Below are positions 52,705 through 62,458 of a DNA stretch of 64,000 bases, piece by piece. The translations under genes were made by a program, and so were the position numbers. The notes under the pieces were generated by a model that was given only the letters and a program-made list of their open reading frames with translations, ran no database searches and was not told the DNA's origin. How positions within the stretch are numbered: position 1 is the first letter of the stretch; every line of letters starts with the position of its first letter. The DNA lies in assembly GCF_028683095.1 (NCBI RefSeq), contig NZ_JAJUBC010000003.1:124001-188000 (forward strand), read 5' to 3'. The DNA is from Enterovibrio gelatinilyticus. GTDB lineage: Bacteria > Pseudomonadota > Gammaproteobacteria > Enterobacterales > Vibrionaceae.

Positions 52705-53817
52705 TTATATGCCCGCTTTTTTGTCTGTTGGCATTGCATACATGGATCTCACGATTTTCGCGACACCGTCCGGTAGCGCCGATATTTTGCTATCAAACAA
52801 TTGACGATCACTATCAGTGATCGACGAATGATCTTTTCCTGCCGCAATATAATTAGACGGGAACAGATGATAATTTTGATAGATTTGACGGTCGATTTCA
52901 GCGGCTAATGCGTCTGGCGTTTCGAAATCGTTGCCAATCACATCCCCAAAGGCGACGTGAATACGTCTTTTTTGGCCAACGATACCCTGCACTATGCTCT
53001 CGATATCTTCGAATTCGCCCTTCTCATATCCACCATCTTCTTGCTTACGGTAAAGCTCGTTAGCTTTTGCCGCGTCACAGGGATCATTCTCATAAGAGAT
53101 GGTAATAGGAACGATACGCAACGAAGCAATGTAGTCAGCAAAAGCGATTTTTTGACGACGGCCTTCTACATGAAACATTTTTAGAATCGCAGGATCGGTT
53201 TTGTCGTTGCCATCTTTGGCTCGCCCTTCTTTTTGTGCAATCCACACCGACTGATTCTCATCAATTGAATGTTTAATGTACGCAGAAAGTTGGCCTAATG
53301 CTTTCATCATTTCTCTTGGACCTTTCGCAGAACGTTTCACGATAAAACTCTTGTTCAGCTTCATCAGTTCTGTTGCGCAAGGCTTTTTGAGGAGATTGTC
53401 ACCAATCGCGATTCTTAGGGTATCAAAGCCATTAACGTGCAAACACCAGTTTACCATCGCCGGATCCATAGCTATGTCACGATGGTTTGATACAAACAAG
53501 TAGCTCTGTTTCGGATCTAATTTTTCCAAGCCACTTATTGTAAACCCTTCAGATGTATTTTTGACCATCGACTGCATGTAGCTAGCAACGTTCATTTGTA
53601 CATCACGTACGGTTTTGACTTTATTCCACTTAGAACGGAGGTAGTGTTTCAGTAACGGTTTGACCAACCAGCCCACGACTCCAGATAGTTTAGGGAAACG
53701 ATACTTTAAGATCGCCGAAATAAATTCTTCATCATTAACCAAGCGCTCAATAGCACCAGGGACTTCATCGTCACGATAAGGGCGAATTTCTAAGAATGGA
53801 TCATTTGTTTGAGGCAC
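52705..53817 (-). CDS. PlsC-like glycerolipid acyltransferase
   Basis: Protein of 370 residues with the acyltransferase motif FVSNHRDIAMDPAMVNW (NHx4D) and a later KEGRAKDGNDKTD segment (motif III type). It lacks clear membrane helices but has a hydrophobic stretch before the NHx4D motif. It likely transfers acyl groups to a glycerophospholipid precursor at the membrane; specific substrate unknown. GTG start. Monocistronic. Confidence 0.82.
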   Translation of the reverse strand: MPQTNDPFLEIRPYRDDEVPGAIERLVNDEEFISAILKYRFPKLSGVVGWLVKPLLKHYLRSKWNKVKTVRDVQMNVASYMQSMVKNTSEGFTISGLEKLDPKQSYLFVSNHRDIAMDPAMVNWCLHVNGFDTLRIAIGDNLLKKPCATELMKLNKSFIVKRSAKGPREMMKALGQLSAYIKHSIDENQSVWIAQKEGRAKDGNDKTDPAILKMFHVEGRRQKIAFADYIASLRIVPITISYENDPCDAAKANELYRKQEDGGYEKGEFEDIESIVQGIVGQKRRIHVAFGDVIGNDFETPDALAAEIDRQIYQNYHLFPSNYIAAGKDHSSITDSDRQLFDSKISALPDGVAKIVRSMYAMPTDKKAGI

Positions 53818-54038
53818 GAGACTCTACTTTCTCCGTTGAAAAACCGCGACATTCTACGCTGATATGAGTTTACGAACATTGTTTAGGTCGTCATTCAGCA
53901 CAGGTTGGAGGTCTTACCTCCCTTACTATTCATCAAATCGTATCAAATTGTACGTTAATCGCCCGATAAGATTCGCACTGCTTGATCTAGATAACAAAAC
54001 AAAAGACTATGTGCGCGTCAGTTCAAGAGAAATACACA

Positions 54039-54707
54039 ATGAAGCAAGCCATCGAGTTTAATCACTACCACGCAAAAACCATGATCATTGGTGCTCGTAA
54101 AAAGCAGCCTTTTGCAAGTTACGTTTTTGTGCATAAAGGTTCAGCGCTAATCCGACTTGGAAAGCATGAGCTTCCTCTCTGCACTAACCAAGGTTTTTGG
54201 TTGCCAATGGAATGCCTCAATGCCATGACCGTTCTTAAAGGCTCGGAAGTATCAACCTTAAATTTCTCAGTCCGTTCTATTGCCTCTTTACCTACTCAAG
54301 CAGGTTTTGTTGAGTCATCGTCTTTAATGAAAGGCATTGTTGAACAGTTAGTCCAATATCAAAAGCGCGATCAACAACAGTGGGATAGCCCTCACGGCAG
54401 ATTACTTCGTTGTGCACGAGACTACTTATCTATCGTGACACCAACAGACAACAAGTCAAATGTGTTCCGCCAATTGCTGGGCTCACTTGATGCATTGAAT
54501 AATGGCCATGCATTGAACGACACACAGCGTGATGAATTAAAACGAGCGCTCGGAATTTCAGATGACGACATCGCGATTCAGCTTCGTGTTCGTGAATGGG
54601 TTCGCCTTCATAAATCAGGACGCTCCTTTGCTAAGATTGCCGCCGACGTCGGTTTGTCAGAATCAGAGGTGGGACAGTTGCTTGAGCACGTCGCAGGTGT
54701 GAGTTAG
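54039..54707 (+). CDS. Cupin-like transcriptional regulator (AraC-related)
   Basis: Protein of 222 residues. The N-terminal half reads as a small cupin/AraC sensing domain (SYVFVHKGSALIRLGKHELP; NQGFWLPMECLNAMTVLKGS). The C-terminus holds a helix-turn-helix (RVREWVRLHKSGRSFAKIAA, then DVGLSESEVGQLLE). Only one HTH is clear, whereas AraC proteins normally have two, so DNA binding may be atypical. The ATG at 54039 (AAGAGAAA upstream) is preferred over 54009. Target unknown. Confidence 0.6.
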   Translation: MKQAIEFNHYHAKTMIIGARKKQPFASYVFVHKGSALIRLGKHELPLCTNQGFWLPMECLNAMTVLKGSEVSTLNFSVRSIASLPTQAGFVESSSLMKGIVEQLVQYQKRDQQQWDSPHGRLLRCARDYLSIVTPTDNKSNVFRQLLGSLDALNNGHALNDTQRDELKRALGISDDDIAIQLRVREWVRLHKSGRSFAKIAADVGLSESEVGQLLEHVAGVS

Positions 54708-54780
54708 GGCAAATTGCCCTAACCATTGAATTGAACCTTGTGCTGGACGGGTAACTACTGAGATTTGCTGCTGAGATTTA

Positions 54781-55269
54781 CTACTGAATAGGTACCTGCA
54801 TCTGCAATAAAATCTCGGTATTAGTATCTTCATGCCAGCGCATGTCTAACCGATACCGAGCATCACTGATATTGGAATCCGTACTAAAACTGAAGTTTAA
54901 ACCATGGTTAAGAATCCAATCCTCTGTTGAGCTTTCTTCCAGTGAAAAACCTTGATACTCGTCTGGCTTCCAAACACCAAATCCGTAGTACGAGTTTCCA
55001 CTGGTAGTTGTTAAATACTGCGGAACATCAAATCCGTATTTCCACCCATCCCAAATTGAAGGTAATACCGTATCTTCAATGGACCATTCAATAACGCTGG
55101 CTTCATGGGATTGTGAAAAGTTGATTTGATATGCCCCGCCATCTTGAATCGTGTAAGGCGTTCGTAAATTCAAACGCGATTCATCTATGGCAGCATAAGA
55201 TAGTGACACTGTCACTAAACTTCCTAGCACGACGCTTATTATTTTAATTTTTGTAATCAATGGGAACAC
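54781..55269 (-). CDS. Secreted hypothetical protein, 162 residues
   Basis: Protein of 162 residues with a signal peptide (TKIKIISVVLGSLVTVSLSY, cut near AAIDE). The mature part is rich in aromatic beta-strand-like sequence (IEWSIEDTVLPSIWDGWKYG; SYYGFGVWKPDEYQGFSLEE) and ends with RYRLDMRWHEDTNTEILLQM, suggesting a periplasmic beta-sandwich. No cysteines of note. Family not recognised. Confidence 0.6.
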   Translation of the reverse strand: MFPLITKIKIISVVLGSLVTVSLSYAAIDESRLNLRTPYTIQDGGAYQINFSQSHEASVIEWSIEDTVLPSIWDGWKYGFDVPQYLTTTSGNSYYGFGVWKPDEYQGFSLEESSTEDWILNHGLNFSFSTDSNISDARYRLDMRWHEDTNTEILLQMQVPIQ

Positions 55270-55388
55270 ATTACCCTATCAATTGATGATAACGGAGACA
55301 CAAGGTGCACCTCCAAATCGAGACGATTTATTATTGTCGTTTTACATACTTATTGAATCGAGGCCAATTGCCTACCTCGAAACAACTA

Positions 55389-55910
55389 TCAATCAAAAAA
55401 GTCTTTATATTCAATCGTTGCCGCGACTGATGTCGTTGTTAAACTATCTATACTTAAGCCACTTTCTAGCTTATTTCGAATATCGGTACTCCTGACAGGA
55501 ACAACTTCAGGGCAAGCAAGCACGCTCCAACGGCTCACAATATCTTCAGAACGGTGAAACTTACTAAAGCTTAAAAAATTATCTGGCCCCAGTACAAACG
55601 TGAGTTCTGAAGTGGGATATTGGTTCTGAATATGCTCCATCAGCGCCCATGTAGTCACCGCACCGCTTTGCCCAAGTTTTTCTTCATCTTTACAAAGTAC
55701 AAGATTGCGACAGTCAACATCGGCAATAAATCCTTCAACCCATTGGCAACGTTTAGTGAAATCAGCCATTTTCTTTCCCCAAGCGTGCGAGAAACTGGGG
55801 ACAAGAAGAACAAGGTCAAAATGAGAGAGGCGCTGCAGGACGCTTAGATGCCCTAGGCTGGGCGGATTAAACGCACTGCCAAAAATGGCGATTCGTTGAG
55901 GTCTATCCAT
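55389..55910 (-). CDS. NadD-like nicotinate-nucleotide adenylyltransferase family protein
   Basis: Protein of 173 residues of the nucleotidyltransferase family: AIFGSAFNPPSLGHLSVLQR (HxGH-type motif as SLGH) and the C-terminal PVRSTDIRNKLESG (ISSTxxR-type motif). NadD adenylates nicotinate mononucleotide in NAD synthesis. It is shorter than typical NadD (~210), so it may be a specialised paralogue. nadE lies divergently 270 bp away, supporting a role in NAD metabolism. Confidence 0.78.
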   Translation of the reverse strand: MDRPQRIAIFGSAFNPPSLGHLSVLQRLSHFDLVLLVPSFSHAWGKKMADFTKRCQWVEGFIADVDCRNLVLCKDEEKLGQSGAVTTWALMEHIQNQYPTSELTFVLGPDNFLSFSKFHRSEDIVSRWSVLACPEVVPVRSTDIRNKLESGLSIDSLTTTSVAATIEYKDFFD

Positions 55911-56181
55911 GTTTCTCAGTATTATTCTGTTTAGACAAGGGGTTATCTATTGATACTTAATCGAGCCTTAAGGTTCAATCATTTTCTCTACTCAGCCAAC
56001 TTAAATGAGCAATTTATCTACAGACTCACACTATTGCCGCCTCTCCCCGGATAAATCTGACTAAATACCCTATTCTGAGGCTAATTTTCATTCAATGGCG
56101 CTTTATCTCGCTGAATGTTCATGATTTTGCTCACAAGATATTGCAGAATAGAAGAAACGTGTTTACGAGGAACCCCACGAC

Positions 56182-57018
56182 ATGGAACAAGCGATCCGCG
56201 CAGAGATGCGAGTACTACCAACAATCGACCCTGCTTTTGAAGCACAACGCCGTATCAACTTCATAAAGAAGCGTCTTATTGATTCAAGAACGCGTTCATT
56301 GGTGCTGGGGATTAGTGGTGGTGTTGATTCTTCGACTTGTGGTCGTCTTGCACAGTTGGCGGTAGATCAATTAAACCAAGAAACAGGCACCGAAGATTAC
56401 CAATTCATTGCAGTTCGCCTACCTTATGGTGTTCAAAAAGACGAAGATGAAGCACAACTCGCGTTGAGTTTTATCGCTCCATCACATTCCGTTAGTGTAA
56501 ACATCAAAGACGGCGTTGATGGCATCCATTCCGCTACCTTAAGCGCATTAGAAGGCACAGGACTAACGCCGACAGATAGCGCTAAACTTGATTTCGTCAA
56601 AGGCAATGTCAAAGCGCGTGCTCGTATGGTCGCTCAATATGAGATCGCTGGATTGGTCGGTGGACTGGTATTAGGTACTGACCACTCGGCAGAAAATATT
56701 ACTGGGTTTTATACAAAGTTTGGCGATGGTGCCTGCGATCTTGCCCCACTCTTTGGTTTGAGCAAACGCCAAGTTCGTCAACTCGCGGATCACTTAGGCG
56801 CTCCTGAAATACTTGTTGTTAAAACACCGACCGCAGACTTAGAAGAGCTTGATCCTCAGAAAGCGGACGAGGATGCTTTGGAACTGACATATGATGAAAT
56901 CGACGATTTCTTAGAGGGTAAACCTGTACCTGATCGCGTAACAAATAGATTGGTACACATCTACACGGTCACTCAGCATAAACGCCAGCCAATCCCCACT
57001 ATTTATGATGACGAGTAA
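56182..57018 (+). CDS. nadE: Ammonia-dependent NAD+ synthetase NadE
   Basis: Protein of 278 residues with the P-loop [20 protein letters not shown], the [20 protein letters not shown] segment, [20 protein letters not shown] and [20 protein letters not shown]. These are standard for NadE, which amidates deamido-NAD+. No glutaminase domain, so ammonia is the nitrogen donor. Cytosolic. Monocistronic with a terminator at 57058. Confidence 0.95.
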   Translation: MEQAIRAEMRVLPTIDPAFEAQRRINFIKKRLIDSRTRSLVLGISGGVDSSTCGRLAQLAVDQLNQETGTEDYQFIAVRLPYGVQKDEDEAQLALSFIAPSHSVSVNIKDGVDGIHSATLSALEGTGLTPTDSAKLDFVKGNVKARARMVAQYEIAGLVGGLVLGTDHSAENITGFYTKFGDGACDLAPLFGLSKRQVRQLADHLGAPEILVVKTPTADLEELDPQKADEDALELTYDEIDDFLEGKPVPDRVTNRLVHIYTVTQHKRQPIPTIYDDE

Positions 57019-57057
57019 GTCATCGTAGACACTATAAGTGTTATGGCTATAAACAAT

Positions 57058-57080
57058 AAACGCGCCCTGATGGCGCGTTT
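57058..57080 (+). terminator. Terminator of nadE
   Basis: AAACGCGCC-CTGAT-GGCGCGTTT stem-loop. Confidence 0.85.
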
Positions 57081-57110
57081 ATTCATTCGAGCTTCTTACG
57101 TTCTTATTGC

Positions 57111-57635
57111 TCAATAACGACCAATCTTATCACCCACTTCGATTAACATATCGAGTTCCCACCAAATCATTTCACATAACCCATATCGATATGTCGCTTT
57201 ACGAAAGTCGGCATGTTCAGATTGATACATCGCATATTTACCTCGATGAAAAAGGCGACAAGCTTTCACGTTAGCTAACCTATCACAGGCCTTTACTATG
57301 AGTGCCAAACGGGCTGAACCTTCAGTTTCATCCAGCTGAATCAATCTCTGGTGAAGCTGCTTTTTCTTGGTTTTCCGATCGCCCTGCAATGGATCGGTAA
57401 CGTAACTGACCGATAAAGCAATGGATTCTCCGAAGTCATGCACCAGCTCATCAACACTGGTTGTTGTGTCTTCGAGTACATCATGCAGTTGAGCAACGAT
57501 CATCGCATCTATGCCAAAGGGCTGTGCCAATCGCTCAACATCATCAAGATGAACATAATAGGGGAATTCGCCATATCTTTGTCCTTCATGGCGGGCTCTT
57601 GCGAAAGATTTAGCTAGCAACAAACGGTTGTTCAA
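57111..57635 (-). CDS. HD-domain protein, candidate single-domain alarmone hydrolase
   Basis: Protein of 174 residues with the RelA/SpoT hydrolase-type HD motifs: ARHEGQRYGEFPYYVHLDDV (first His), AQLHDVLEDT (HDxxED) and IVKACDRLANVKAC (Asp-Arg-x-x-Asn). No synthetase, TGS or ACT domain, so it resembles Mesh1/SAH proteins that hydrolyse (p)ppGpp alone. The aromatic C-terminus (YGLCEMIWWELDMLIEVGD) is unusual. A TTG start with AGGT upstream is used. Substrate not proven; other nucleotides are possible. Confidence 0.75.
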   Translation of the reverse strand: MNNRLLLAKSFARARHEGQRYGEFPYYVHLDDVERLAQPFGIDAMIVAQLHDVLEDTTTSVDELVHDFGESIALSVSYVTDPLQGDRKTKKKQLHQRLIQLDETEGSARLALIVKACDRLANVKACRLFHRGKYAMYQSEHADFRKATYRYGLCEMIWWELDMLIEVGDKIGRY

Positions 57636-57732
57636 AGCGATACCTAAAACGTTAATTATGAGCAGTTAATCACCTGATAATATCTAAGTGATTTTAACCT
57701 TCATAGATTAACGCTAGGAACAAAAAAGAAAA

Positions 57733-57749
57733 CGGCCAATTATAGGCCG
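57733..57749 (-). terminator. Terminator of yoaH-family gene
   Basis: CGGCC / GGCCG stem with 7-base loop; the left flank AAAAAAGAAAA reads as a U-run on the minus strand. Confidence 0.78.
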
Positions 57750-57757
57750 CTTTCACA

Positions 57758-57910
57758 TTAATCATCTTTTTTTGATGCTTCGCGTTCACGAATTTCATTT
57801 GCCACTTTCATAATGGCTTCACCGCTACTCATGCCTTGCGCCATCAGTGCGTGAATTCGATCTGCTGCGACTTGCTGCTCTGCATGCGTCAATGTTGGCA
57901 TACTACTCAT
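57758..57910 (-). CDS. yoaH: YoaH family (UPF0181) small protein
   Basis: A 50-codon frame. The translation contains [20 protein letters not shown] followed by [18 protein letters not shown], closely following the E. coli YoaH pattern (LTHEQQQ...[24 protein letters not shown]). UPF0181 proteins are small helical proteins of unknown function. A second ATG at codon 4 is an alternative start. Monocistronic with its own terminator. Confidence 0.9.
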   Translation of the reverse strand: MSSMPTLTHAEQQVAADRIHALMAQGMSSGEAIMKVANEIREREASKKDD

Positions 57911-57975
57911 ACGCGACCCCAAATTCTTACGTTAAGAAGTCGCGTATTCTACTGCCCACTCTCGTCAATGTCACC

Positions 57976-59151
57976 TTAGAAGGTGAAAGATAACTGAGCG
58001 GAGCCACCGTAACTGTTGTTATCACTAAACTGGGCGGCCAAATCGAAGTGAACGGTATTGAATGGTGATAAGCCCAACCCCATCGTCAACGTTCCGTCCA
58101 GTGTATCTTCAAGGTCTTCAATGTAGCCACCTCGAACTTGCGCCCATCCCCAAGCATCAAACTCTGCGCCTAATCGAATAAGTTGGGTATTGTCTTTTAT
58201 CGCAGGCCCACTGGTTGCAGAAAATCGTTTCTGCTCGTTCAAATCGATATCAACAGCTACCGTAAGAAGATGAGTCACAAATGCCCCACCGACTGTATAC
58301 AGAGGACCAATGGTATACGTGTAATCTCGAGTGTAAACAACAGTCTTAATATCTTTTTCAATCAGATTCTTAGCGGCGAAGCCTAAACGAAATGGTCCAC
58401 TTTGCCACGCTGCACCCAGATCGATATTAAATGCACTTTCTTCTGTGCGGTTGGCGTCAGAGTCCCAATCATCCACGTCAAAATTGTCGACTGCCACTTC
58501 ATAATGATAGGTGTAATATTTCTGTGATTTAGGCGTCACGCCGAGTGCTATTCGTTGCCCAGCAAATTCAATGTTACCCGCCAGCGCCAAACCTACATCG
58601 ACCACACCAAAAGCAAGTACTCGCCCTTTCGAGCCAAGCGTATAGTTAGTGCCTGGAATTAGTGAAGTATCATTAATATTTGCAACGTCGGCAGCGTCAA
58701 CCTCCGGCATTACTATTGCTTCGGTATAACCTTTCACAAAGAAGTTACCCGAAATAGTTGAAGTAGGAACGGCAATTGCCCCACCAAAACCACCACTTAA
58801 ATACGCCAGCTTATTTTCCAAGTTGCCGAGAGCATTAGCCGCTGCGGTTCGATTATCAGAGTTAGCGGGGTCATTTTCAAACTGATCAAACACACCGCCA
58901 AAGTCTTCAAGCCCATCAACCAATTCATCAGGATCTCGGTACTGAATACCTATCACCGGTAGCAATATGCCAAATGCTGCATCAGGCTCCAATGCCACCA
59001 ATGCTGGGTTATGAAAACCCGCAGTTAAATAACTAGAAGCAGCGGTGCCCGCTCCTCCCATTGCATCTATTCGTGTATCAATGCTGTAGTTTGCTGCAAA
59101 GGACGATGCAGACACCAAAGCCAAACTTGCCGCGACTAAGCTTTTCTTCAT
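57976..59151 (-). CDS. TraF_2-like outer-membrane beta-barrel protein
   Basis: Protein of 391 residues: signal peptide (KKSLVAASLALVSASSFAAN), then a conserved ARGGAGTA-like start (RIDAMGGAGTAASSYLTAGF, HNPALVA) and a long series of beta-strands ending in GGSAQLSFTF with terminal Phe. Proteins with this pattern are often labelled conjugal transfer TraF, but resemble FadL/OMPP1-type barrels and have no tie to conjugation here. The ATG at 59151 with AGGGTT upstream begins the signal peptide. It lies downstream of vxrC. Confidence 0.75.
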   Translation of the reverse strand: MKKSLVAASLALVSASSFAANYSIDTRIDAMGGAGTAASSYLTAGFHNPALVALEPDAAFGILLPVIGIQYRDPDELVDGLEDFGGVFDQFENDPANSDNRTAAANALGNLENKLAYLSGGFGGAIAVPTSTISGNFFVKGYTEAIVMPEVDAADVANINDTSLIPGTNYTLGSKGRVLAFGVVDVGLALAGNIEFAGQRIALGVTPKSQKYYTYHYEVAVDNFDVDDWDSDANRTEESAFNIDLGAAWQSGPFRLGFAAKNLIEKDIKTVVYTRDYTYTIGPLYTVGGAFVTHLLTVAVDIDLNEQKRFSATSGPAIKDNTQLIRLGAEFDAWGWAQVRGGYIEDLEDTLDGTLTMGLGLSPFNTVHFDLAAQFSDNNSYGGSAQLSFTF

Positions 59152-59360
59152 AACCCTGAATTCCATGTCTAAGTGCCAATGAAATGGAGACTCACATCCG
59201 CGCTTTCACACGTTATCTCTCTGTTTACTTACTAAAATAATGATAGACGACTGAATGACTCGTAATGAAGACAAGTAGTAAAGATGTGACACTACTCATT
59301 AGCATGAGAGAGATTGGAGGAGGTTTTAGAAGGAAAGCAGCACTATTGGGGTCTGTTTAC

Positions 59361-60257
59361 TTATTTTTCTGGGTTCTCTATTGATAAATCATTTAGATCA
59401 ACGTCTGGCAAATCAATGGCTCTAGCGATGCGTTGTACATCTTCAAATAAAATCGCACCTTGCCACCTTCTTTCGATCAGCGCGATGGAAAACCAATACT
59501 GCCCATTTGGTACATCGATAATAGGTAACGATGTTGGAAGGTTTTTGTCTTTTTCTTCAGACCATATTGGCGCTTCATCCACATCAGATTGCTGATACAA
59601 GTTCATTGATAGAAAAGGTCGAGGACAAGTGCTTTTCAAGTCGGTAGTTGGAGCTATACGCCAGCTTCGGCTGTCCATCCAACTGATTTTTTGTGTCGCA
59701 TCGGGCTCACCAATCAATACCCAAGAGGACCAACTTTCACCTTCGTTTGAGGTTAACTCAAGCTTGTAAAGTCCAGCATGAACGATGCCCGAAACCGTAT
59801 CAAAATCGAGTTTGAATTGATTTCCATCGTCTCCCCTCAATTCGGAAAGAATCAGCGACTTGTCAGGCCACTCAGCAAAAGACAATTTGGATATACCCGT
59901 TTGGGAACTGCCATAAACAGAGAATTGGTAATAAACTCGGTTTGGCGTTTGCACGGTTTCTCGTCGTATGACAATGCTTTGCAACCAGTTTGGCAGCGAA
60001 AGGCTGCTTAAGCTTCTTCCGCAATCCTCGCTGATGGCCAAAGACAATAGCTCAGTGAGATGATCATGCTCAGTTTTTGTCTTGTCTTGTTGCCAAGCTT
60101 CAACCATTGCATCAAAACTCTGAGCGGTGTTTCCTTCCAATAAACGTTGGTGAGCCGATGTCAACGCATCAGTGCCATTGAACCAAGCCGCCAACGTATA
60201 TGTTGGCAGTAACATAGCTATCGTCAAGGTTATGGATTGAAGCACCGCTCGAGTCAT
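59361..60257 (-). CDS. vxrC: VxrC-like DUF2861 periplasmic protein
   Basis: Protein of 298 residues with a signal peptide (RAVLQSITLTIAMLLPTYTL, cut near AAW). The rest is periplasmic with aromatic/beta-rich segments and no enzyme motif. Its ATG overlaps the stop of vxrB, as in the V. cholerae vxrABC operon, where the third gene encodes a DUF2861 protein of unknown role. Naming rests on operon position and length. Confidence 0.78.
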   Translation of the reverse strand: MTRAVLQSITLTIAMLLPTYTLAAWFNGTDALTSAHQRLLEGNTAQSFDAMVEAWQQDKTKTEHDHLTELLSLAISEDCGRSLSSLSLPNWLQSIVIRRETVQTPNRVYYQFSVYGSSQTGISKLSFAEWPDKSLILSELRGDDGNQFKLDFDTVSGIVHAGLYKLELTSNEGESWSSWVLIGEPDATQKISWMDSRSWRIAPTTDLKSTCPRPFLSMNLYQQSDVDEAPIWSEEKDKNLPTSLPIIDVPNGQYWFSIALIERRWQGAILFEDVQRIARAIDLPDVDLNDLSIENPEK

Positions 60258-60925
60258 CAGTGGCTTTTCATCCTGTAACCAACGCCTCTCAGTGTTTCAA
60301 TTTCAATCTCAGGGAGCTTTTGACGTAGTTGAAGGACATGGGTATCCACCGTGCGCGTAGTTGGGTAGTGGTTGTAACCCCAGACTTGATCCAACAGTTC
60401 GTCGCGGGTAAACACGCGACCTGCGTTTCTCGCTAAAAAGGCGAGAAGATCAAACTCCGTACGTGTCAGTATGACTTCGCTTTCACAGTAAATAACGCCA
60501 CGAGTGGCCAAGTTAATTCGTAGAGAACTCACCACAATGTCATCGGCGTCCTGCTCTTCCTCAGACGCAGGCTTACGCAAGTGAACGCGAACGCGCGCGA
60601 GCAATTCCGCTTCGGCGAATGGTTTAGTCATATAATCTGTCGCGCCAGAATCAAGACCACCAACACGATCACGAACAGACACCATCGCTGTCAGCATGAT
60701 AACTGGTACATCTTTGATCTTCTTCCAGTTAGGAAGCCACGTCATCGAGTCCCCGTCTGGTAACTGTCTGTCTAACACCACTAGATCTGCATCAGCCCAC
60801 AATGCTTCTACTTTACTCGCTCTATCGGCGTATAAGCATTTGTATCCGTTTTGCTCTAGGCTGGCTAAAAGGCCATCTGCCAAGTTTGCGTCATCCTCAA
60901 CGAGCAATAGAGTCGTTTGGGTCAC
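60257..60925 (-). CDS. vxrB: VxrB-like response regulator (OmpR family)
   Basis: Protein of 222 residues from a GTG at 60925 (GGAGATACC upstream). Receiver domain: LLLVEDDANLADGLLASLEQ, phosphoacceptor Asp in LVVLDRQLPDGD, Lys in YMTKPF. C-terminal winged helix: LTRTEFDLLAFLARNAGRVF and TRTVDTHVLQLRQKLPEIEI. VxrB in V. cholerae controls cell-wall synthesis genes and type VI secretion. An earlier start at 60964 would extend further into vxrA. Confidence 0.88.
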   Translation of the reverse strand: MTQTTLLLVEDDANLADGLLASLEQNGYKCLYADRASKVEALWADADLVVLDRQLPDGDSMTWLPNWKKIKDVPVIMLTAMVSVRDRVGGLDSGATDYMTKPFAEAELLARVRVHLRKPASEEEQDADDIVVSSLRINLATRGVIYCESEVILTRTEFDLLAFLARNAGRVFTRDELLDQVWGYNHYPTTRTVDTHVLQLRQKLPEIEIETLRGVGYRMKSH

Positions 60926-62336
60926 AAGGTATCTCCAAAATAAATGTGGTTGGAGGACCAACAAGTATCAACTTGCCCCCCATCCTTTCAATCATTGATT
61001 CAACGATTGTCAGACCAAGCCCTAAGCCTTGAGCACTGACAAACGGTTTACGAATCGTCTTCCAATCTTTTCCGGTCAACTTTCCCTGATCTTGAACTTG
61101 GATCTTTAGTAAACCGTTGTTAATTTCGGCAACCACCTTAACAGGTGCAATACCATATTTCTTTGCGTTGCTTATAAGGTTGTCTAGCGACGTCGTCAAC
61201 CAATAAATGTTAACCGCAATTGCACCATCTTCTTTGACAAGCAATTCAACGTCACGTTCTTCACAAAGGTAGCCAAGCCACTCTGCAAGCGATGGTATTT
61301 CCTCTCTCACCAACTGCTGTTGGTTTGATTGCAAGTAATCCTTGCTCGCCTCGGCCAATTGCTTCAAGCGCATTGAGTCTTCACACAAACGGCGGAATTC
61401 GTCATACAAAGGTTCTGGAAGGCTATCGAATTTACGGCGGAAACCTTCCACTGTCATCGATAAGCTAGCAATAGGTGTACGCAGTTCATGCGTGAGGATT
61501 TGAAGCACCAACATGCGTTCTTGCATCAACCGACGCTGAACCGTCCATCGGTTAAATACCCAAACGGCAATCCAAAATAGGTTAATGACTGCCAGCGCAA
61601 ATACCAATTGCGACCAATAAGACGGGGCCTGCTCTTGGTTCCAACAAACATTGCCAATTCGGGATAAGCAGTAACCGTTGTCGCTCGTCGGTGAGGCGAC
61701 TAGATCGTGTTGCTCAAGAAGCGGAAGCCATACTTCTGAACCATAGACCTGATACTGCCCACCCGTTCTCACCCAGAGTTCTTCTCCAGACAATATTGAT
61801 TCCGCACCACCATTAAGCGCCATGATACCTGACTCTGGCATTCGTTGAAGTCTACCGAGTAACCTATCTGGCGGCGCTAATAAGCGCTCTTGAATATGGA
61901 AAAACCTCAGCAACTCATCTCTACGCTCTGGGAATTTATCGACATATTTGTTTGCGTAGCTCCCTCCACCAGGATGGATGAGATTTGAGCGAGAAAACCA
62001 TACAGGCGGCAATCGGGTGTTGAAACATAGCGCACGAGTGAACACTAAAGGATCGGTTACCAAGGGGCTGACAGGCCATGCACCTTTACACTTCTCGGAC
62101 GACTGATAAAGCCTTTTTAGGTCTTTCAACGGATAGTGAGCTGATTGCGGTAGCAAGCTATCTGGGACAAGCAGTGGTTTCGGATATTCACTGTGTATGG
62201 AATTTAGCGCATACGTCGCCATAGGCGGCTCAGATAAGAGTGACAACCTAAAAGCACTGAGCTGTTCAGAGAATGAGCCATTCGCCAATGCCTGAGGACT
62301 GACTAAGGCTAAAATGATAAGAAAAAACGTACGCAT
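60897..62336 (-). CDS. vxrA: VxrA-like sensor histidine kinase
   Basis: Protein of 479 residues: signal-like first membrane segment, a ~220-residue periplasmic sensor with cysteine pairs (SEKCKGAW; RALCFN; NGYCLSRIGNVCWN), a second membrane helix (LVFALAVINLFWIAVWVF), the H-box ILTHELRTPIASLS, N-box DNLISNAKKYG, and G-box GLGLTIVESM. VxrA senses cell-wall damage in V. cholerae. Its end overlaps vxrB by 29 bp. Neighbour pntB upstream is also the V. cholerae arrangement. Confidence 0.9.
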   Translation of the reverse strand: MRTFFLIILALVSPQALANGSFSEQLSAFRLSLLSEPPMATYALNSIHSEYPKPLLVPDSLLPQSAHYPLKDLKRLYQSSEKCKGAWPVSPLVTDPLVFTRALCFNTRLPPVWFSRSNLIHPGGGSYANKYVDKFPERRDELLRFFHIQERLLAPPDRLLGRLQRMPESGIMALNGGAESILSGEELWVRTGGQYQVYGSEVWLPLLEQHDLVASPTSDNGYCLSRIGNVCWNQEQAPSYWSQLVFALAVINLFWIAVWVFNRWTVQRRLMQERMLVLQILTHELRTPIASLSMTVEGFRRKFDSLPEPLYDEFRRLCEDSMRLKQLAEASKDYLQSNQQQLVREEIPSLAEWLGYLCEERDVELLVKEDGAIAVNIYWLTTSLDNLISNAKKYGIAPVKVVAEINNGLLKIQVQDQGKLTGKDWKTIRKPFVSAQGLGLGLTIVESMIERMGGKLILVGPPTTFILEIPCDPNDSIAR

Positions 62337-62402
62337 GGCGAGAGAATATCATCAAAATATGACTAATTGTCAGTACTTTGTCAGAGTGTTACAAAATAAG
62401 AA

Positions 62403-62423
62403 AAGGCCAGCAAAGCTGGCCTT
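62403..62423. terminator. Terminator between pntB and vxrA
   Basis: AAGGCCAGC-AAA-GCTGGCCTT, 9-bp stem after the pntB stop codon. Confidence 0.85.
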
Positions 62424-62458
62424 AATAAGGATTCAACAACAAAGTTTGAGTGTCAAAA

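Noticed and set aside
57976-59151. Conjugation role for the TraF-labelled protein
   Set aside because: It is a signal-bearing beta-barrel with no other transfer genes near; the label reflects a misleading family name.
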